Assembly (NCBI GenBank): GCA_049840875.1
Contig: JASGJE010000006.1
Location: 1 to 64,000, forward strand
Origin: JAFDYH01 sp049840875
GTDB taxonomy: Bacteria > Bacteroidota > Bacteroidia > Chitinophagales > Chitinophagaceae
Direction: 5' to 3'
DNA length: 64,000 nt
Position 1 is the first letter of the stretch. Every line of letters begins with the position of its first letter. The notes beneath the pieces were generated by a model, which made no database searches, was not told where the DNA came from, and saw only the letters and a program-made list of their open reading frames with translations. The position numbers were made by a program, and so were the translations under genes. Positions 7,795-17,647 of this stretch are shown here, one piece after another.

Positions 7795-9384
7795 GTGATA
7801 GTTAGTAAGCGCATTTTTTCTTTATTCATGTTAACAACAATGGTTGCTATCATGACTCTGCTGATTAATTCCTGTAATTCCGGTACCACTAAAAAGAAAA
7901 TCTCCGGCGATACGACGGCTATCGCAAAAAAAGAAACGGATAGCGCTATGGCACATGCCCAGATAGTAGCTACAGCCAATTGCCAGCGTTGTCATTCATT
8001 CCCTTCTCCTGAATTGCTTGATAAAAAAACATGGCGTGAAAGTGTATTACCAAACATGGGCTGGCGATTAGGTATACGGGAAAATGGTGCGAACCCTTAC
8101 GCAGATTTGTCGCCTGAAGATGAAAAAATATTGCGAGCATTGAATGTATACCCGGAAACTCCGCAGATCTCTGTCGCAGATTGGAACGCGATAAAAAAAT
8201 TTTATGAAGTTCTTTCACCTGCAGAACCATTACCACAAAAACGAATAGAAAAGCCAGGAGTGCTGACCAGTTTTGAGCCTAAGTTGATTAAGTTCGATGA
8301 CAAAGCATTACCACAAACAACATTATTAAAATTCAATCCATCAGCTTCGCAACTATATATCGGCGACGCACAAGCGCTTTATATCCTGGATAAAAAATTG
8401 ACGCTGTCAGACAGTTGGAAAGTGGAAAGTGCGCCAACCGATATCGATTTTCCAAAAGGTAAAGCTCCACGTTTGTTAACCATCGGCAATTTCTCTCCTT
8501 CTGATCAAAGGAATGGGCGTCTTGTCTCGCTGGATACTGCCCGTGTATTGCCGAAGGGCGGTGTATTTATTCAGTCATTGCAACGACCGGTTCAATTTGC
8601 TACCGGCGATCTGAATATGGATGGCAAAGACGATGTCGTGATTTGTGAATTCGGTAATTATACCGGCAAATTAGTTTGGTATGATGGTATGGATTCATCG
8701 AAAGAAAATGTATTAAAAGCGATGCCCGGTGCAAGATGTGCTGTAATAAAAGATATGAACCATGATGGCAAACCGGATATTGTCGTATTAATGGCACAGG
8801 CCTATGAGCAGGTATCCATTTTTTACAACCAGGGAAAAGGAAAATTTTCGGAAGAAAAAGCGCTCAGTTTTCCACCAGTATTCGGCGTCATTCATATGGA
8901 AGTAGTAGATTTTAATAAAGATGGTTTTGAGGATTTAATTATTACCAATGGTGATAATTGGGATTATTCGCCAATAAAAAAGAATTATCATGGTATCCGC
9001 ATTTACCTGAACGACGGAAAAAATAATTTTTCAGAAAAATGGTTTTACCCGTTATACGGAGCTTGCAAAACAATTACCAGCGATTTCAATAATGATGGCA
9101 AACCAGATATCGCAGCCATTTCATTTTTTTCCGATGAGGACCGGCCAGAAAACGGATTTGTTTATTTATTGAATGAAGGCAATTTCAATTTCCAATCATT
9201 CAACATGCCGCAGGCTTCGCAGGGTAAATGGCTAACGATGGAAGCCGGCGATTTTGATCATGATGGTGATATCGATATCGCATTGGGATCTTATTTTCAA
9301 AACTTTGGTGAGTTGTCAAAGTTGATTGCAAAAGGTTCTGTAAGTATTCCGCAGGTATTAATTCTTTTAAACAAAAGAAAATAG
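7795..9384 (+). CDS. Lipoprotein with a cytochrome c haem motif and FG-GAP/VCBS repeats
   Basis: A 529-residue exported protein. The N-terminus is a lipoprotein signal (hydrophobic stretch ending in LINSCNSG; the lipidated Cys is at about residue 27). Near residue 63 there is one covalent haem site, CQRCH, followed by FPSPELLDKKTW and PNMGWRLG; the conserved Met could be the distal haem ligand. The rest, from about residue 160, is a propeller of FG-GAP/VCBS repeats with calcium-type loops such as DLNMDGKDD, DMNHDGKPD, DFNKDGFED, DFNNDGKPD and DFDHDGDID. The start is GTG at 7795; an internal ATG at 7828 would leave no basic n-region, so GTG is preferred. Electron-transfer role and partner are unknown. 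Confidence 0.8.
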   Translation: MIVSKRIFSLFMLTTMVAIMTLLINSCNSGTTKKKISGDTTAIAKKETDSAMAHAQIVATANCQRCHSFPSPELLDKKTWRESVLPNMGWRLGIRENGANPYADLSPEDEKILRALNVYPETPQISVADWNAIKKFYEVLSPAEPLPQKRIEKPGVLTSFEPKLIKFDDKALPQTTLLKFNPSASQLYIGDAQALYILDKKLTLSDSWKVESAPTDIDFPKGKAPRLLTIGNFSPSDQRNGRLVSLDTARVLPKGGVFIQSLQRPVQFATGDLNMDGKDDVVICEFGNYTGKLVWYDGMDSSKENVLKAMPGARCAVIKDMNHDGKPDIVVLMAQAYEQVSIFYNQGKGKFSEEKALSFPPVFGVIHMEVVDFNKDGFEDLIITNGDNWDYSPIKKNYHGIRIYLNDGKNNFSEKWFYPLYGACKTITSDFNNDGKPDIAAISFFSDEDRPENGFVYLLNEGNFNFQSFNMPQASQGKWLTMEAGDFDHDGDIDIALGSYFQNFGELSKLIAKGSVSIPQVLILLNKRK

Positions 9385-9478
9385 ATACTCGATTTCCTAA
9401 CAATTTGCAAAATAATCCCCTTCCCCACGACGCTTCGAAATAAGTTGTAATCTTGCAGCAGCAAGTGATTTTTAATAT

Positions 9479-10498
9479 ATGAATATGAAGAGAGTTTTTG
9501 TTTTTTTCGCCGGTTTATTGATGTGTGTTACTGTGTTTTCACAGGAAGATGTAAAGACTTTGCAGACATCTGCACGCACTTTTATGGCACAGGGAGATTT
9601 TAATAATGCAGTCATTGTATTAACGAGAGCGCTGCAGCAGGATAAAAATAATCTTGAGCTCCAGAAAGATTTGATCTCCTCTTATTATTACAAAAGAGAT
9701 TACGATAAGGCGCTCGAAGGTGTAAAAGCCGTTTTAAACCGGCCAGATGCTGATGTAGTTTGTTACCAGCTTGCGGGAAATGTGTATAAAGCGCTGGAAC
9801 AGGTGAAGGAATGCGAAAAGGTATACAAAGCAGGCTTAAAAAGGTTTCCCAAAAGTGGATCATTGTATAGTGAGTATGGCGAATTACTCTGGGAAAAAAA
9901 GGATTTCGCTGCTATTGATTTCTGGGAAAAAGGAATAAGAGAAGATCCGGCTTGTTCCGGAAATTATTACAATGCTGCTCTTTATTATTATTACACAAAA
10001 GACAAGGTTTGGAGCCTTGTATACGGAGAGATTTTTGTAAACATGGAAAGCCTCACCGAAAGAGCAGCTTCAATGAAACAGTTGTTACTGGATGGCTACA
10101 AGGAAAAACTATTCGCTGATCCTGATATTATGAAAGACGCCGATAAATTGAAAAGTCCCTTCTCTAAAGCGTTCCTTGAATGTATGAGTAAGCAAAATAG
10201 TCTCGCGTCCCGCGGCATTACAACGGAAACTCTCACGATGATCCGCACACGATTTATTCTTGATTGGTTTAGTAAATATGGCGATAATTATCCTTTCAAG
10301 TTGTTCGACTATCAACGACAGTTGATCCAGGAAGGTATGTTCAACGCGTATAACCAATGGCTTTTTGGCGCAGTTGAAAACTTAACCAGCTATGACAACT
10401 GGAATAAAGCTCATTCGGAAGAATACGGCAATTTCACTGCCCTTCAAAAGACAAGAATCTTTAAAGTGCCCGCTGGTCAATACTACCAGGTTAAATAA
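9479..10498 (+). CDS. Exported tetratricopeptide repeat protein
   Basis: A 339-residue protein with a signal peptide (MNMKRVFVFFAGLLMCVTVFSQ) and TPR units between residues about 25 and 150, for example FMAQGDFNNAVIVLTRALQQ, YYKRDYDKALEGVKAVL and YKALEQVKECEKVYKAGL. The C-terminal half is helical with no domain I recognise. It probably acts as a periplasmic protein-interaction scaffold. An ATG two codons downstream is an alternative start. A good intrinsic terminator follows, so the gene is probably transcribed as a single unit. Confidence 0.75.
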   Translation: MNMKRVFVFFAGLLMCVTVFSQEDVKTLQTSARTFMAQGDFNNAVIVLTRALQQDKNNLELQKDLISSYYYKRDYDKALEGVKAVLNRPDADVVCYQLAGNVYKALEQVKECEKVYKAGLKRFPKSGSLYSEYGELLWEKKDFAAIDFWEKGIREDPACSGNYYNAALYYYYTKDKVWSLVYGEIFVNMESLTERAASMKQLLLDGYKEKLFADPDIMKDADKLKSPFSKAFLECMSKQNSLASRGITTETLTMIRTRFILDWFSKYGDNYPFKLFDYQRQLIQEGMFNAYNQWLFGAVENLTSYDNWNKAHSEEYGNFTALQKTRIFKVPAGQYYQVK

Positions 10499-10522
10499 AT
10501 AAATCATTTTTTAAAGGTTCAG

Positions 10523-10553
10523 GCTATCCGGAAAGGGTAGCTTTTTCTTTTTC
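10523..10553 (+). terminator. Intrinsic terminator after the TPR gene
   Basis: Stem GCTATCC (10523-10529) and GGGTAGC (10535-10541) with a 5-base loop, then TTTTTCTTTTTC. One G-T pair in the stem. Confidence 0.75.
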
Positions 10554-10624
10554 TGATTGGTCATTTCTGCTGGCGAAAATCTTATTATATTGTAATTTTA
10601 AAATCACACATAACGATTTGCAAT

Positions 10625-12415
10625 ATGGATTTTCCCGGTTACCGCCTTTTTGATGTTCTCTCTTACCAGCTTCAGAAATTCCCTAAAAAGAATATGCTGA
10701 ATGCAAAGGTAAACGGACAGTGGAAGGGATACAGTACACATGAAGTGCAGATACTTGCCAATAAGTTTTCTGCCGGTTTACTAAAACTGGGTGTGAACGG
10801 AAATAACTTTACACCTGAAGGAAGTGATAAAATTGCCATCATAAGTAACAACCGGCCCGAATGGATATTTACAGATCTTGCTGTGCAGCAAACAGGAGCA
10901 ATTCTTATTCCAATCTATCCAACGACCAATCCGCTGGAACTGGAATTCATTCTGAAAGATGCACAGGTAAAATACATTTTTGTAAGTGATACTGCTTTGT
11001 TTGAAAAAGTAAAAGCAATTCAGGGAAATGTCCCGTCTCTGTTAGGAATTTATGCATTTGATGAAATCGAAGGTGCCGAGCATTATACAAAAGTAACGGC
11101 GTTGTCAGATGAAGAATCGCTGCAGCAGGTTGAAAAAATAAAAAATGAAATTCCTATTTCTCATCTCGCTACCATTATTTATACATCGGGTACTACCGGA
11201 ACACCAAAAGGTGTAATGCTGAGCCACAGCAATCTTATAAGTTGTTTATTTTTTTCAAAATCAAGTTTTCCATTTGATGATGCACCGCAGAATAAGGTTT
11301 TAAGTTTCTTACCACTCAATCACATTTTTGAAAAGATCGTTACTTACATCTATCTCTACAGCGGCATCGATATTTATTATGCAGAAAGTCTTGATAAAAT
11401 AGTAACTAATCTGAAAGAAGTAAATCCAGTTGGTTTTACAACAGTACCGAGATTATTAGAAAGAGTGTACGAAGGAATCATGGCGAAAGGCAGTGAATTA
11501 ACAGGCTTTAAGAAAAGACTTTTTCTATGGAGTGTTGCATTGGCTACACGTTATGATAACAATATCAGTGGCGGCTTTTTGTATAAAATGAAGCTGGCTA
11601 TAGCAAGCAAGCTTGTCTTTTCAAAATGGAGAGAAGCGCTGGGTGGAAACATCCAGTTTATCGTGACCGGAGGCGCTGCAGCGTCTGAAAAACTGCTGAG
11701 AATTTTTAATGCGGCCGGCATCCCGATTTATGAGGGATATGGGCCTACAGAAAATAGTCCGGTAATTTGTATTAATCGTAAGTCAAAAGGTGATACCATG
11801 TTCGGTACAGTCGGGCCAAAAATAGATGGCATCGAAGTAAAGCTGGCTGAAGATGGCGAAATACTAGTACAGGGCCCAACTGTGATGCAAGGCTACTATA
11901 AACGACCTGATCTCACCGCGGAAACAATTATTGATGGATGGCTTTATACTGGTGATATAGGGGTATGGGTAAATAAACGATTCCTGAAAATTACAGATCG
12001 GAAAAAAGAGTTGTTTAAAACAAGTGGCGGTAAATATGTTGCGCCGCAACCGATCGAGAACAAAATGAAAGAAAGCCGTTTCATTTCCCAAATTCTTGTT
12101 GTAGGTCCGGAAAGGAAATTCGTAGGTGCATTGATTGTTCCTTCTTTTAACGCTGTGAAAGAATGGATGAAAGAAAAAGGAATTCCATTTACTTCTCCGG
12201 AAGAAACGATAAAAAATGAAGCGGTACTTGCTTTATTTAAAGATGTTATCGAGAAATATAATGAGAATTTTAATCACGTAGAACAAATCAAACGTTTTGA
12301 ATTGCTACCTCGTGAATGGAGCATAGAAACGGGTGAAATGACTCCAAAGCTTTCGCTGAAACGAAAAGTAATCATGGAAAAATATAAAGATGCCGTAGAA
12401 AGAATTTATTGCTAG
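10625..12415 (+). CDS. Long-chain fatty acid-CoA ligase (AMP-forming)
   Basis: A 596-residue adenylate-forming enzyme that activates long-chain fatty acids to acyl-CoA. The ATP/AMP signature IIYTSGTTGTPKGVML is at about residue 185-200. YEGYGPTENSPV and GWLYTGDIG (motif with the ribose-binding Asp) follow, then the hinge ITDRKKELFKTSGGKYVAP. Length and the KELFKTSGGKYV hinge fit the FAA1/long-chain synthetase branch rather than short-chain enzymes. The gene stands alone between a terminator and a convergent response regulator, with only 10 bases to the latter. Confidence 0.92.
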   Translation: MDFPGYRLFDVLSYQLQKFPKKNMLNAKVNGQWKGYSTHEVQILANKFSAGLLKLGVNGNNFTPEGSDKIAIISNNRPEWIFTDLAVQQTGAILIPIYPTTNPLELEFILKDAQVKYIFVSDTALFEKVKAIQGNVPSLLGIYAFDEIEGAEHYTKVTALSDEESLQQVEKIKNEIPISHLATIIYTSGTTGTPKGVMLSHSNLISCLFFSKSSFPFDDAPQNKVLSFLPLNHIFEKIVTYIYLYSGIDIYYAESLDKIVTNLKEVNPVGFTTVPRLLERVYEGIMAKGSELTGFKKRLFLWSVALATRYDNNISGGFLYKMKLAIASKLVFSKWREALGGNIQFIVTGGAAASEKLLRIFNAAGIPIYEGYGPTENSPVICINRKSKGDTMFGTVGPKIDGIEVKLAEDGEILVQGPTVMQGYYKRPDLTAETIIDGWLYTGDIGVWVNKRFLKITDRKKELFKTSGGKYVAPQPIENKMKESRFISQILVVGPERKFVGALIVPSFNAVKEWMKEKGIPFTSPEETIKNEAVLALFKDVIEKYNENFNHVEQIKRFELLPREWSIETGEMTPKLSLKRKVIMEKYKDAVERIYC

Positions 12416-12425
12416 CAATAAATTC

Positions 12426-13076
12426 TTATGCCCCGTATGTGTTGATGAAATTAACCAAGGCAGCTGTATTTTTCAGGCTCAGTTTTTTCAGAACGTTGTA
12501 CCGGTGTACTTCCACCGTCTTTAACGAAATCTCCAGCTTTTCGGCAATTTCTCTCGAAGAAAATCCATCTTTGATCAGCTGAACAATATCTATTTCACGT
12601 TGCGTCAATGAATTCAGATCAGGAAATGTATGTTTGTTCTCCAGCTCTTGTTGTGCAAGAATGTTTTTCACCTCGTCACAAACGTAAGTTCTGCCATTTG
12701 ATACTTCCATAATAGCAGAGATCATTTCTTCCCGAGATGAATTTTTGGTAACATAGCCCATTGCTCCAAGTTGCATCATTTTCCTGGCATATACAGGCAT
12801 CGTATGCATTGATACCCCAATCACATTTGGCGCAGGCGAGTGCCTCAAAATCTGTTTCGTTATATCGAATCCGCTAACAGGCGACATATTCAAATCCATC
12901 AACACTATCTTAGGATTATTCCTGTTTACGAGTTCAACTGCTTCTTCAGCGGTGCCTGCAGTTCCTATCACTCTAAAACGGGAATCACTATTAAGGATAT
13001 AAGACCAAGAGTCTCTTATCAGCTTGTGGTCGTCAACAAGCAAAATGGATATTTTTTCGGTTTGGGCGGTTTGCAT
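12426..13076 (-). CDS. NarL/FixJ-type response regulator (REC + LuxR HTH)
   Basis: A 216-residue two-component regulator. The receiver domain has the acidic pair D15-D16, phospho-acceptor D61 (IVLMDLNMSP) and the conserved lysine in YVTKNSS. The C-terminal LuxR helix-turn-helix is LTQREIDIVQLIKDGFSSREIAEKLEIS (two halves), followed by KTVEVHRYNVLKKL. No histidine kinase is adjacent, so it is an orphan in this window; the kinase at 50421 is a conceivable but unproven partner. It is convergent with the acyl-CoA ligase gene. Confidence 0.93.
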   Translation of the reverse strand: MQTAQTEKISILLVDDHKLIRDSWSYILNSDSRFRVIGTAGTAEEAVELVNRNNPKIVLMDLNMSPVSGFDITKQILRHSPAPNVIGVSMHTMPVYARKMMQLGAMGYVTKNSSREEMISAIMEVSNGRTYVCDEVKNILAQQELENKHTFPDLNSLTQREIDIVQLIKDGFSSREIAEKLEISLKTVEVHRYNVLKKLSLKNTAALVNFINTYGA

Positions 13077-13546
13077 AATAGATAATGTAGATTAAATTCT
13101 CATTGATAAGTTAGTGCAAAAATAAATTTTATACCTAATCATAAAACAGTGATACTTATTATGGTATGATAGGCTCATTAAAATGACATTATAAGACATA
13201 AGAGTTAACACTAATCGTTTTGCAATCACTTTACAATGCCCTTCAGTAAGACACTGGTTATCAGGTAAGTTTTTTATCTGAAAAATGCTTATATGGTTTA
13301 ACCTATCTATAATTAAAAATGATACTGATAAATAAAAATGATTACACTCAAGCGCTTTTTATTGCCACCACTGCATTTTAAATTGAAATGTTGAGTTTTT
13401 TGTCCGTCCGTTATACCAGAATAAGCGATTACGAATTGCTCATAAAGGTTGAAATGAATTAAAAGCAAGCCAAAAAAACTCAAATAGGCAATTTATCGTC
13501 CTGATAAAATCATATTTAACTAAAACTATTTAATTTTATTACTTCA
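13077..13546. other. 470-bp divergent intergenic region
   Basis: AT-rich non-coding DNA between the response regulator (minus) and the small exported protein (plus). It must hold both promoters, but I see no clean TAnnTTTG box, palindrome or RNA structure that I would defend. Confidence 0.5.
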
Positions 13547-13867
13547 ATGAGATTGAGACAGCCCATAATAAAAGCATTAAGCGTCATTATGATACTCGTA
13601 ATGATGCAGAAAATTGCGGGTGGTCTCTATCTTCACAACTGGCTGCACATCCCGAAAAATGTAGCCACTGTTGCGCACAGCGATAAAATAATCGGTCAGT
13701 ATAATTGTAGTTGTATTGACGATTTCTATGTTCCATTTACGGAAGCGCAGACGTTCTCTGTGCAAACTCCCTTTACCATTCAGGAAAATTATTTCGTAAA
13801 TGCTGTTAACCAATTACCGGTTGTAGGCAAACATTTCCACTCATTAAGAGGTCCCCCTGCCGCTTAG
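13547..13867 (+). CDS. Small exported protein upstream of a TonB receptor
   Basis: A 106-residue protein with an N-terminal signal or anchor segment (ALSVIMILVMMQKIAGG), then HNWLHI, a NCSCIDDFYVPF segment with two close cysteines, and a histidine-containing end (GKHFHSLRGPPAA). It precedes a TonB-dependent receptor gene by 111 bases on the same strand. A protein of the same size, also Cys-containing and ending in a Pro-Pro motif, precedes the other TonB receptor at 44999. Such small Cys/His proteins with a C-terminal PP are known beside Bacteroidota metal-related receptors, so a role in metal handling is plausible but is inference. No catalytic domain is visible. Confidence 0.65.
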   Translation: MRLRQPIIKALSVIMILVMMQKIAGGLYLHNWLHIPKNVATVAHSDKIIGQYNCSCIDDFYVPFTEAQTFSVQTPFTIQENYFVNAVNQLPVVGKHFHSLRGPPAA

Positions 13868-13978
13868 TTTTCATTTATTTGATTGACAAAATCTTCTGTC
13901 CGCTTGCTTGTCGTAGAAGTTTAAGTCATTTTAATTTATTCACCGCAAAGGCTGGTCCATTGCAAAAACTGATCTCTG

Positions 13979-16384
13979 ATGAAACAAGGGGTAATTCTAT
14001 TTTTAATTCTATCCATATACAATTCCCAGGTCTTTAGTCAAGCTAAAGCTGGCGCAAATTCTTTATTTGGTAAAGTAACCGATAGCAAAACGGGAACTCC
14101 ACTGGCAGGTGCTTCCGTATTTATTCATGACTTAAAAAAAGGCGCTATCGCAAAAGCAGACGGTTCTTACACTACATCTTCAATTTCTGCCGGAACTTAC
14201 CTGGTAGAAATTTCTTCCGTTGGCTTCGCAACGATTTTTGAAACCATTGAAGTAAATGGTAACACTGAAAAGAATTTCGCGATGACGCCTTCTGTGCTGG
14301 AGCAGGAGAATGTTACCGTTACAGGCGTTTCGGCTCCCACAAGGATACGCCAGTCACCACAACCTGTCACAATAGTAAAAAGAGATGAATTGGTACGCAT
14401 TAGTTCAACGAATATCATCAATAGCCTTACGCATATTGCAGGCGTGAACACATTGACAACCGGTCCCGCTATCTCCAAACCATTTATTCGCGGATTGGGA
14501 TATAACCGGGTAGTAACGATTAACGATGGCATAAAACAGGAAGGACAACAATGGGGAGATGAACATGGAATAGAAATTGACGATTATAGCGCTCAGCGTG
14601 TGGAAGTATTAAAAGGCCCTGCATCGCTGATGTATGGTTCAGATGCGCTGGCAGGAGTTATTAATATCCAGTCACAATTGCCGGTTCCGGAAGGAACAAT
14701 CAAAGTGAATGCGCTGAGCGAATATCAAACAAATAATAGCCTTAGAGGTTTTTATGGAAATATAGCAGGCACGAAAAACGGATTTAGTTTTAACGCATAC
14801 GGTTCTTATAAGGGAGCAGAAGACTATAAGAATAAGTATGATGGCTATGTTTTTAATTCAAAGTTTTACAACAAGAATTTTGGTGGTATGCTTGGCTATA
14901 CAGGCGACTGGGGGCATACTCATTTAAGTGTAACGAATTTTGATCAGCACATCGGTATGGTGGAAGGAGCAAGAGACAGCGCAACAGGGCAATTTATAAA
15001 AGATCTTCCGGGTGGTGCAGATGCGATTGCCACAAACGATGATTTTAAAAAAGTCGATCCTGAAATTCCTTACCAGCACATTCAGCATTTGAAAGTTACA
15101 AGTGACAATACATTCAACATCGGAAGAAGCAAACTGGATGCAACTATAGGTTACCAGCATAATCAACGCCAGGAATTTGGCAATACTGATGAACCTGGCA
15201 CACCGGGTGCATGGTTTGATTTGAAAACTATCAACTATTCCATCAAATTAAACCTTCCTTATAAAAATAACTGGCGTACAAGTTTCGGAAGTACAGGCAT
15301 GTCGCAGACAAATAAGAACAAAGCAGAAGAAGCACTGATTCCTGATTACAATTTATTCGATGCAGGTCTGTTTGTTTTTACGCAATATCAAAAAGATAAA
15401 TTAACGGTGAGTGGCGGCATCCGTTTCGACAATCGCCACGTAAATGGAAAAGAAATGATGGACGGCTCTACGATAAAATTTGCAGGCTTTTCCAAAAACT
15501 TCTCGAATGTTTCCGGCAGCGCAGGGCTAAGTTATCTTGCTACAAAGGCGTTAACATTGAAGTTTAATCTTGCCCGCGGTTTTCGTGCACCAAGCCTGGC
15601 AGAGCTCGCCAGTGATGGAGCACACGAAGGAACCAACCGCTATGAAATCGGCGATAATAATCTAAAATCAGAAACAAGTTTACAAACCGACGGTGGTTTT
15701 GAAATCAATACAGAACATATTACACTCGGTACGAGCATTTTCTATAATCATATCAGTCATTTTATTTTTTATGAAAAGATCAGAAATAGCAATGGCGGCG
15801 ATTCTATATTAATTGACCCGGACAATGGCCAGCAACTAGATGTATTCCGTTTCAACGGTCACGATGCCAATTTGTATGGGTTCGAATTCAACATGGATAT
15901 TCACCCCCACCCACTAGATTGGCTACACTTTGAGAATACAATATCATATACAAAAGCTCAGTTTACAGCCGCGATCGATGGCACGAAGAATGTTCCCTTT
16001 ATTCCTGCAACAAGATATCTATCAGAACTGAAAGGAAACTTTTTACCAAAGGGAAAAACATTGAAAAACCTCTACGTCAGTGTAGAAAGTGATTATACAT
16101 TTAAACAAAACAATCCTTTTACTGGTTACAATACTGAAACGAAGACTGGTGATTACTGGTTAGTTAACGCATCTTTAGGTTCAGACTTTGCGAATAAAAA
16201 AGGAAAAACACTTTTCAGTATTCATATTACCGGAACTAACCTTGGTGACGTTGCTTATCAAAATCATCTGAGCCGCTTGAAATACACAGATATCAATAAT
16301 GCAACCGGGAGAATGGGCGTCTTTAATATTGGCAGAAGTTTTGGTGTAAAATTGAACGTACCACTGGATTTTAAATGGAATTAA
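13979..16384 (+). CDS. TonB-dependent outer membrane receptor
   Basis: An 801-residue receptor. The signal peptide is followed by a carboxypeptidase-regulatory-like domain (GKVTDSKTGTPLAGASVFIH, residues about 30-110). The plug follows (IRQSPQPVTIVKRDEL, FIRGLGYNRVVTINDGIKQ, VEVLKGPASLMYGSDALAGV) and then a 22-strand barrel with GFRAPSLAELASDG and an aromatic-containing end. The plug contains QQWGDEHGIEID, a segment reminiscent of zinc receptors of the ZnuD type; with the small Cys/His protein upstream this suggests a metal or metallophore as cargo, but the ligand is not proven. No SusD gene is present, which argues against glycans. A hairpin with a short T-rich tail follows. Confidence 0.9.
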   Translation: MKQGVILFLILSIYNSQVFSQAKAGANSLFGKVTDSKTGTPLAGASVFIHDLKKGAIAKADGSYTTSSISAGTYLVEISSVGFATIFETIEVNGNTEKNFAMTPSVLEQENVTVTGVSAPTRIRQSPQPVTIVKRDELVRISSTNIINSLTHIAGVNTLTTGPAISKPFIRGLGYNRVVTINDGIKQEGQQWGDEHGIEIDDYSAQRVEVLKGPASLMYGSDALAGVINIQSQLPVPEGTIKVNALSEYQTNNSLRGFYGNIAGTKNGFSFNAYGSYKGAEDYKNKYDGYVFNSKFYNKNFGGMLGYTGDWGHTHLSVTNFDQHIGMVEGARDSATGQFIKDLPGGADAIATNDDFKKVDPEIPYQHIQHLKVTSDNTFNIGRSKLDATIGYQHNQRQEFGNTDEPGTPGAWFDLKTINYSIKLNLPYKNNWRTSFGSTGMSQTNKNKAEEALIPDYNLFDAGLFVFTQYQKDKLTVSGGIRFDNRHVNGKEMMDGSTIKFAGFSKNFSNVSGSAGLSYLATKALTLKFNLARGFRAPSLAELASDGAHEGTNRYEIGDNNLKSETSLQTDGGFEINTEHITLGTSIFYNHISHFIFYEKIRNSNGGDSILIDPDNGQQLDVFRFNGHDANLYGFEFNMDIHPHPLDWLHFENTISYTKAQFTAAIDGTKNVPFIPATRYLSELKGNFLPKGKTLKNLYVSVESDYTFKQNNPFTGYNTETKTGDYWLVNASLGSDFANKKGKTLFSIHITGTNLGDVAYQNHLSRLKYTDINNATGRMGVFNIGRSFGVKLNVPLDFKWN

Positions 16385-16418
16385 TTACTTTGGATAGTTG
16401 TAACAAATAAATGAGGCT

Positions 16419-16445
16419 GCCCCGGTTTTATCGGGGCGGTTTCAT
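16419..16445 (+). terminator. Hairpin after the TonB receptor gene
   Basis: GCCCCG (16419-16424), 7-base loop, CGGGGC (16432-16437), then GGTTTCATTT. The stem is strong but the T-tract is interrupted, so termination may be partial. Confidence 0.55.
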
Positions 16446-16482
16446 TTACAAAGGCTGTAATTTAAGAAACACATTATTGGTT

Positions 16483-17625
16483 ATGCGAACTAACATACTG
16501 ATTCTATTTTTTATTGTTGCCGGCAATATTGTTTTTGCCCAAAAAGAAATGGAAGGTTTTACAATGCCTTCTCTTGCGCCGGTAGTACAAAAAGATGGAA
16601 CCATACTTTTTAAACTTCGTGCACCAGCCGCAAAGCAGGTATTTATAAAACTGGAAAATACAGCGATCCCGATGCAGAAAAATAAGAACGGCGTGTGGTC
16701 TGCATCATCCGGGAAAATGGAGCCTGATATTTATACATACACGTATATCGTCGATAGCTTTTCAATTGTTGACCCGTCTAATCCATTAATGAGAAGCTCC
16801 TATAGCGGCACCGGTCCAAGCCTCATTACTGTTCCGGCAAATCCAGCCGAACCATGGGAAATACAAAACGTGCCACACGGATCGGTGACAAAAGAATTGT
16901 TTCATTCTTCAATCATAAATGACACCAGAGATTTTTACGTGTATACGCCACCGGGGTATGATCCAAAATCAGAAAAACAATATCCTGTTTTGTATTTGCT
17001 ACATGGCATGGGTGATGATGCAAGAGGATGGTTTCAAACGGGCATGGCTAATATTATTCTCGACAACCTGATTGCTGAAGCAAAAGCCGAACCAATGATA
17101 CTTGTCTCAACATTAGGTTACGGTGTGGCCGGCACTGTTATAAGCCCCAAAAGTTTCGACCAGTTTGCAAAATCGCTAACGGATGAAGTCATTCCTTTAG
17201 TTGAAAAAAAATACCGTGCTTCTTCAAAGCCATCGCAGCGGGCAATTGCAGGCTTATCGATGGGCGGCGCACAATCAGCTCTTGCAGGTTTAAATCATCC
17301 GGAACTATTCGAATGGATCGGAGCATTCAGCAGCGCTTTTATGATGTATGGAATATCATCATTCGGATCGGGTGCAAAAATTTCTTCATTGGATTCTATT
17401 TACAGCAAAACATTTCCCGCTCTAAATGATGGAATCAATCAACAAATCAAATTGCTTTGGTTCTCCTGCGGCAAATCAGATTTTTTGTTGGGCAATAATC
17501 ATGATTTTATGAAATGGCTTTCATCAAAAAATATAAAGTTTCAATCGAAAGAACCGCCTGGAGCTCATACATGGAATGTATGGCGCAGAAATTTGATTGA
17601 GTTTGCTCCGATACTATTTAAATGA
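16483..17625 (+). CDS. Secreted enterochelin-esterase-like alpha/beta hydrolase
   Basis: A 380-residue exported esterase of the Esterase D/feruloyl esterase group. The signal peptide (MRTNILILFFIVAGNIVFAQ) begins at the ATG at 16483; the frame is open to 16411 but that segment runs through the terminator hairpin. Residues about 30-115 look like an E-set/CBM48-type immunoglobulin fold (LRAPAAKQVFIKLE). The hydrolase follows: LLHGMGDDARGW, nucleophile serine in GLSMGGAQSA, and histidine in PGAHTWNVWRRN. Likely substrates are carbohydrate esters or siderophore esters; the adjacent TonB receptor makes a siderophore link conceivable. It converges with the next gene. Confidence 0.82.
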   Translation: MRTNILILFFIVAGNIVFAQKEMEGFTMPSLAPVVQKDGTILFKLRAPAAKQVFIKLENTAIPMQKNKNGVWSASSGKMEPDIYTYTYIVDSFSIVDPSNPLMRSSYSGTGPSLITVPANPAEPWEIQNVPHGSVTKELFHSSIINDTRDFYVYTPPGYDPKSEKQYPVLYLLHGMGDDARGWFQTGMANIILDNLIAEAKAEPMILVSTLGYGVAGTVISPKSFDQFAKSLTDEVIPLVEKKYRASSKPSQRAIAGLSMGGAQSALAGLNHPELFEWIGAFSSAFMMYGISSFGSGAKISSLDSIYSKTFPALNDGINQQIKLLWFSCGKSDFLLGNNHDFMKWLSSKNIKFQSKEPPGAHTWNVWRRNLIEFAPILFK

Positions 17626-17647
17626 TCAGCAACTTGTGGTTTTACAT

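Noticed and set aside
16411..16482. Upstream extension of the esterase gene
   Set aside because: It runs through a terminator-like hairpin, and the signal peptide begins at the ATG at 16483.
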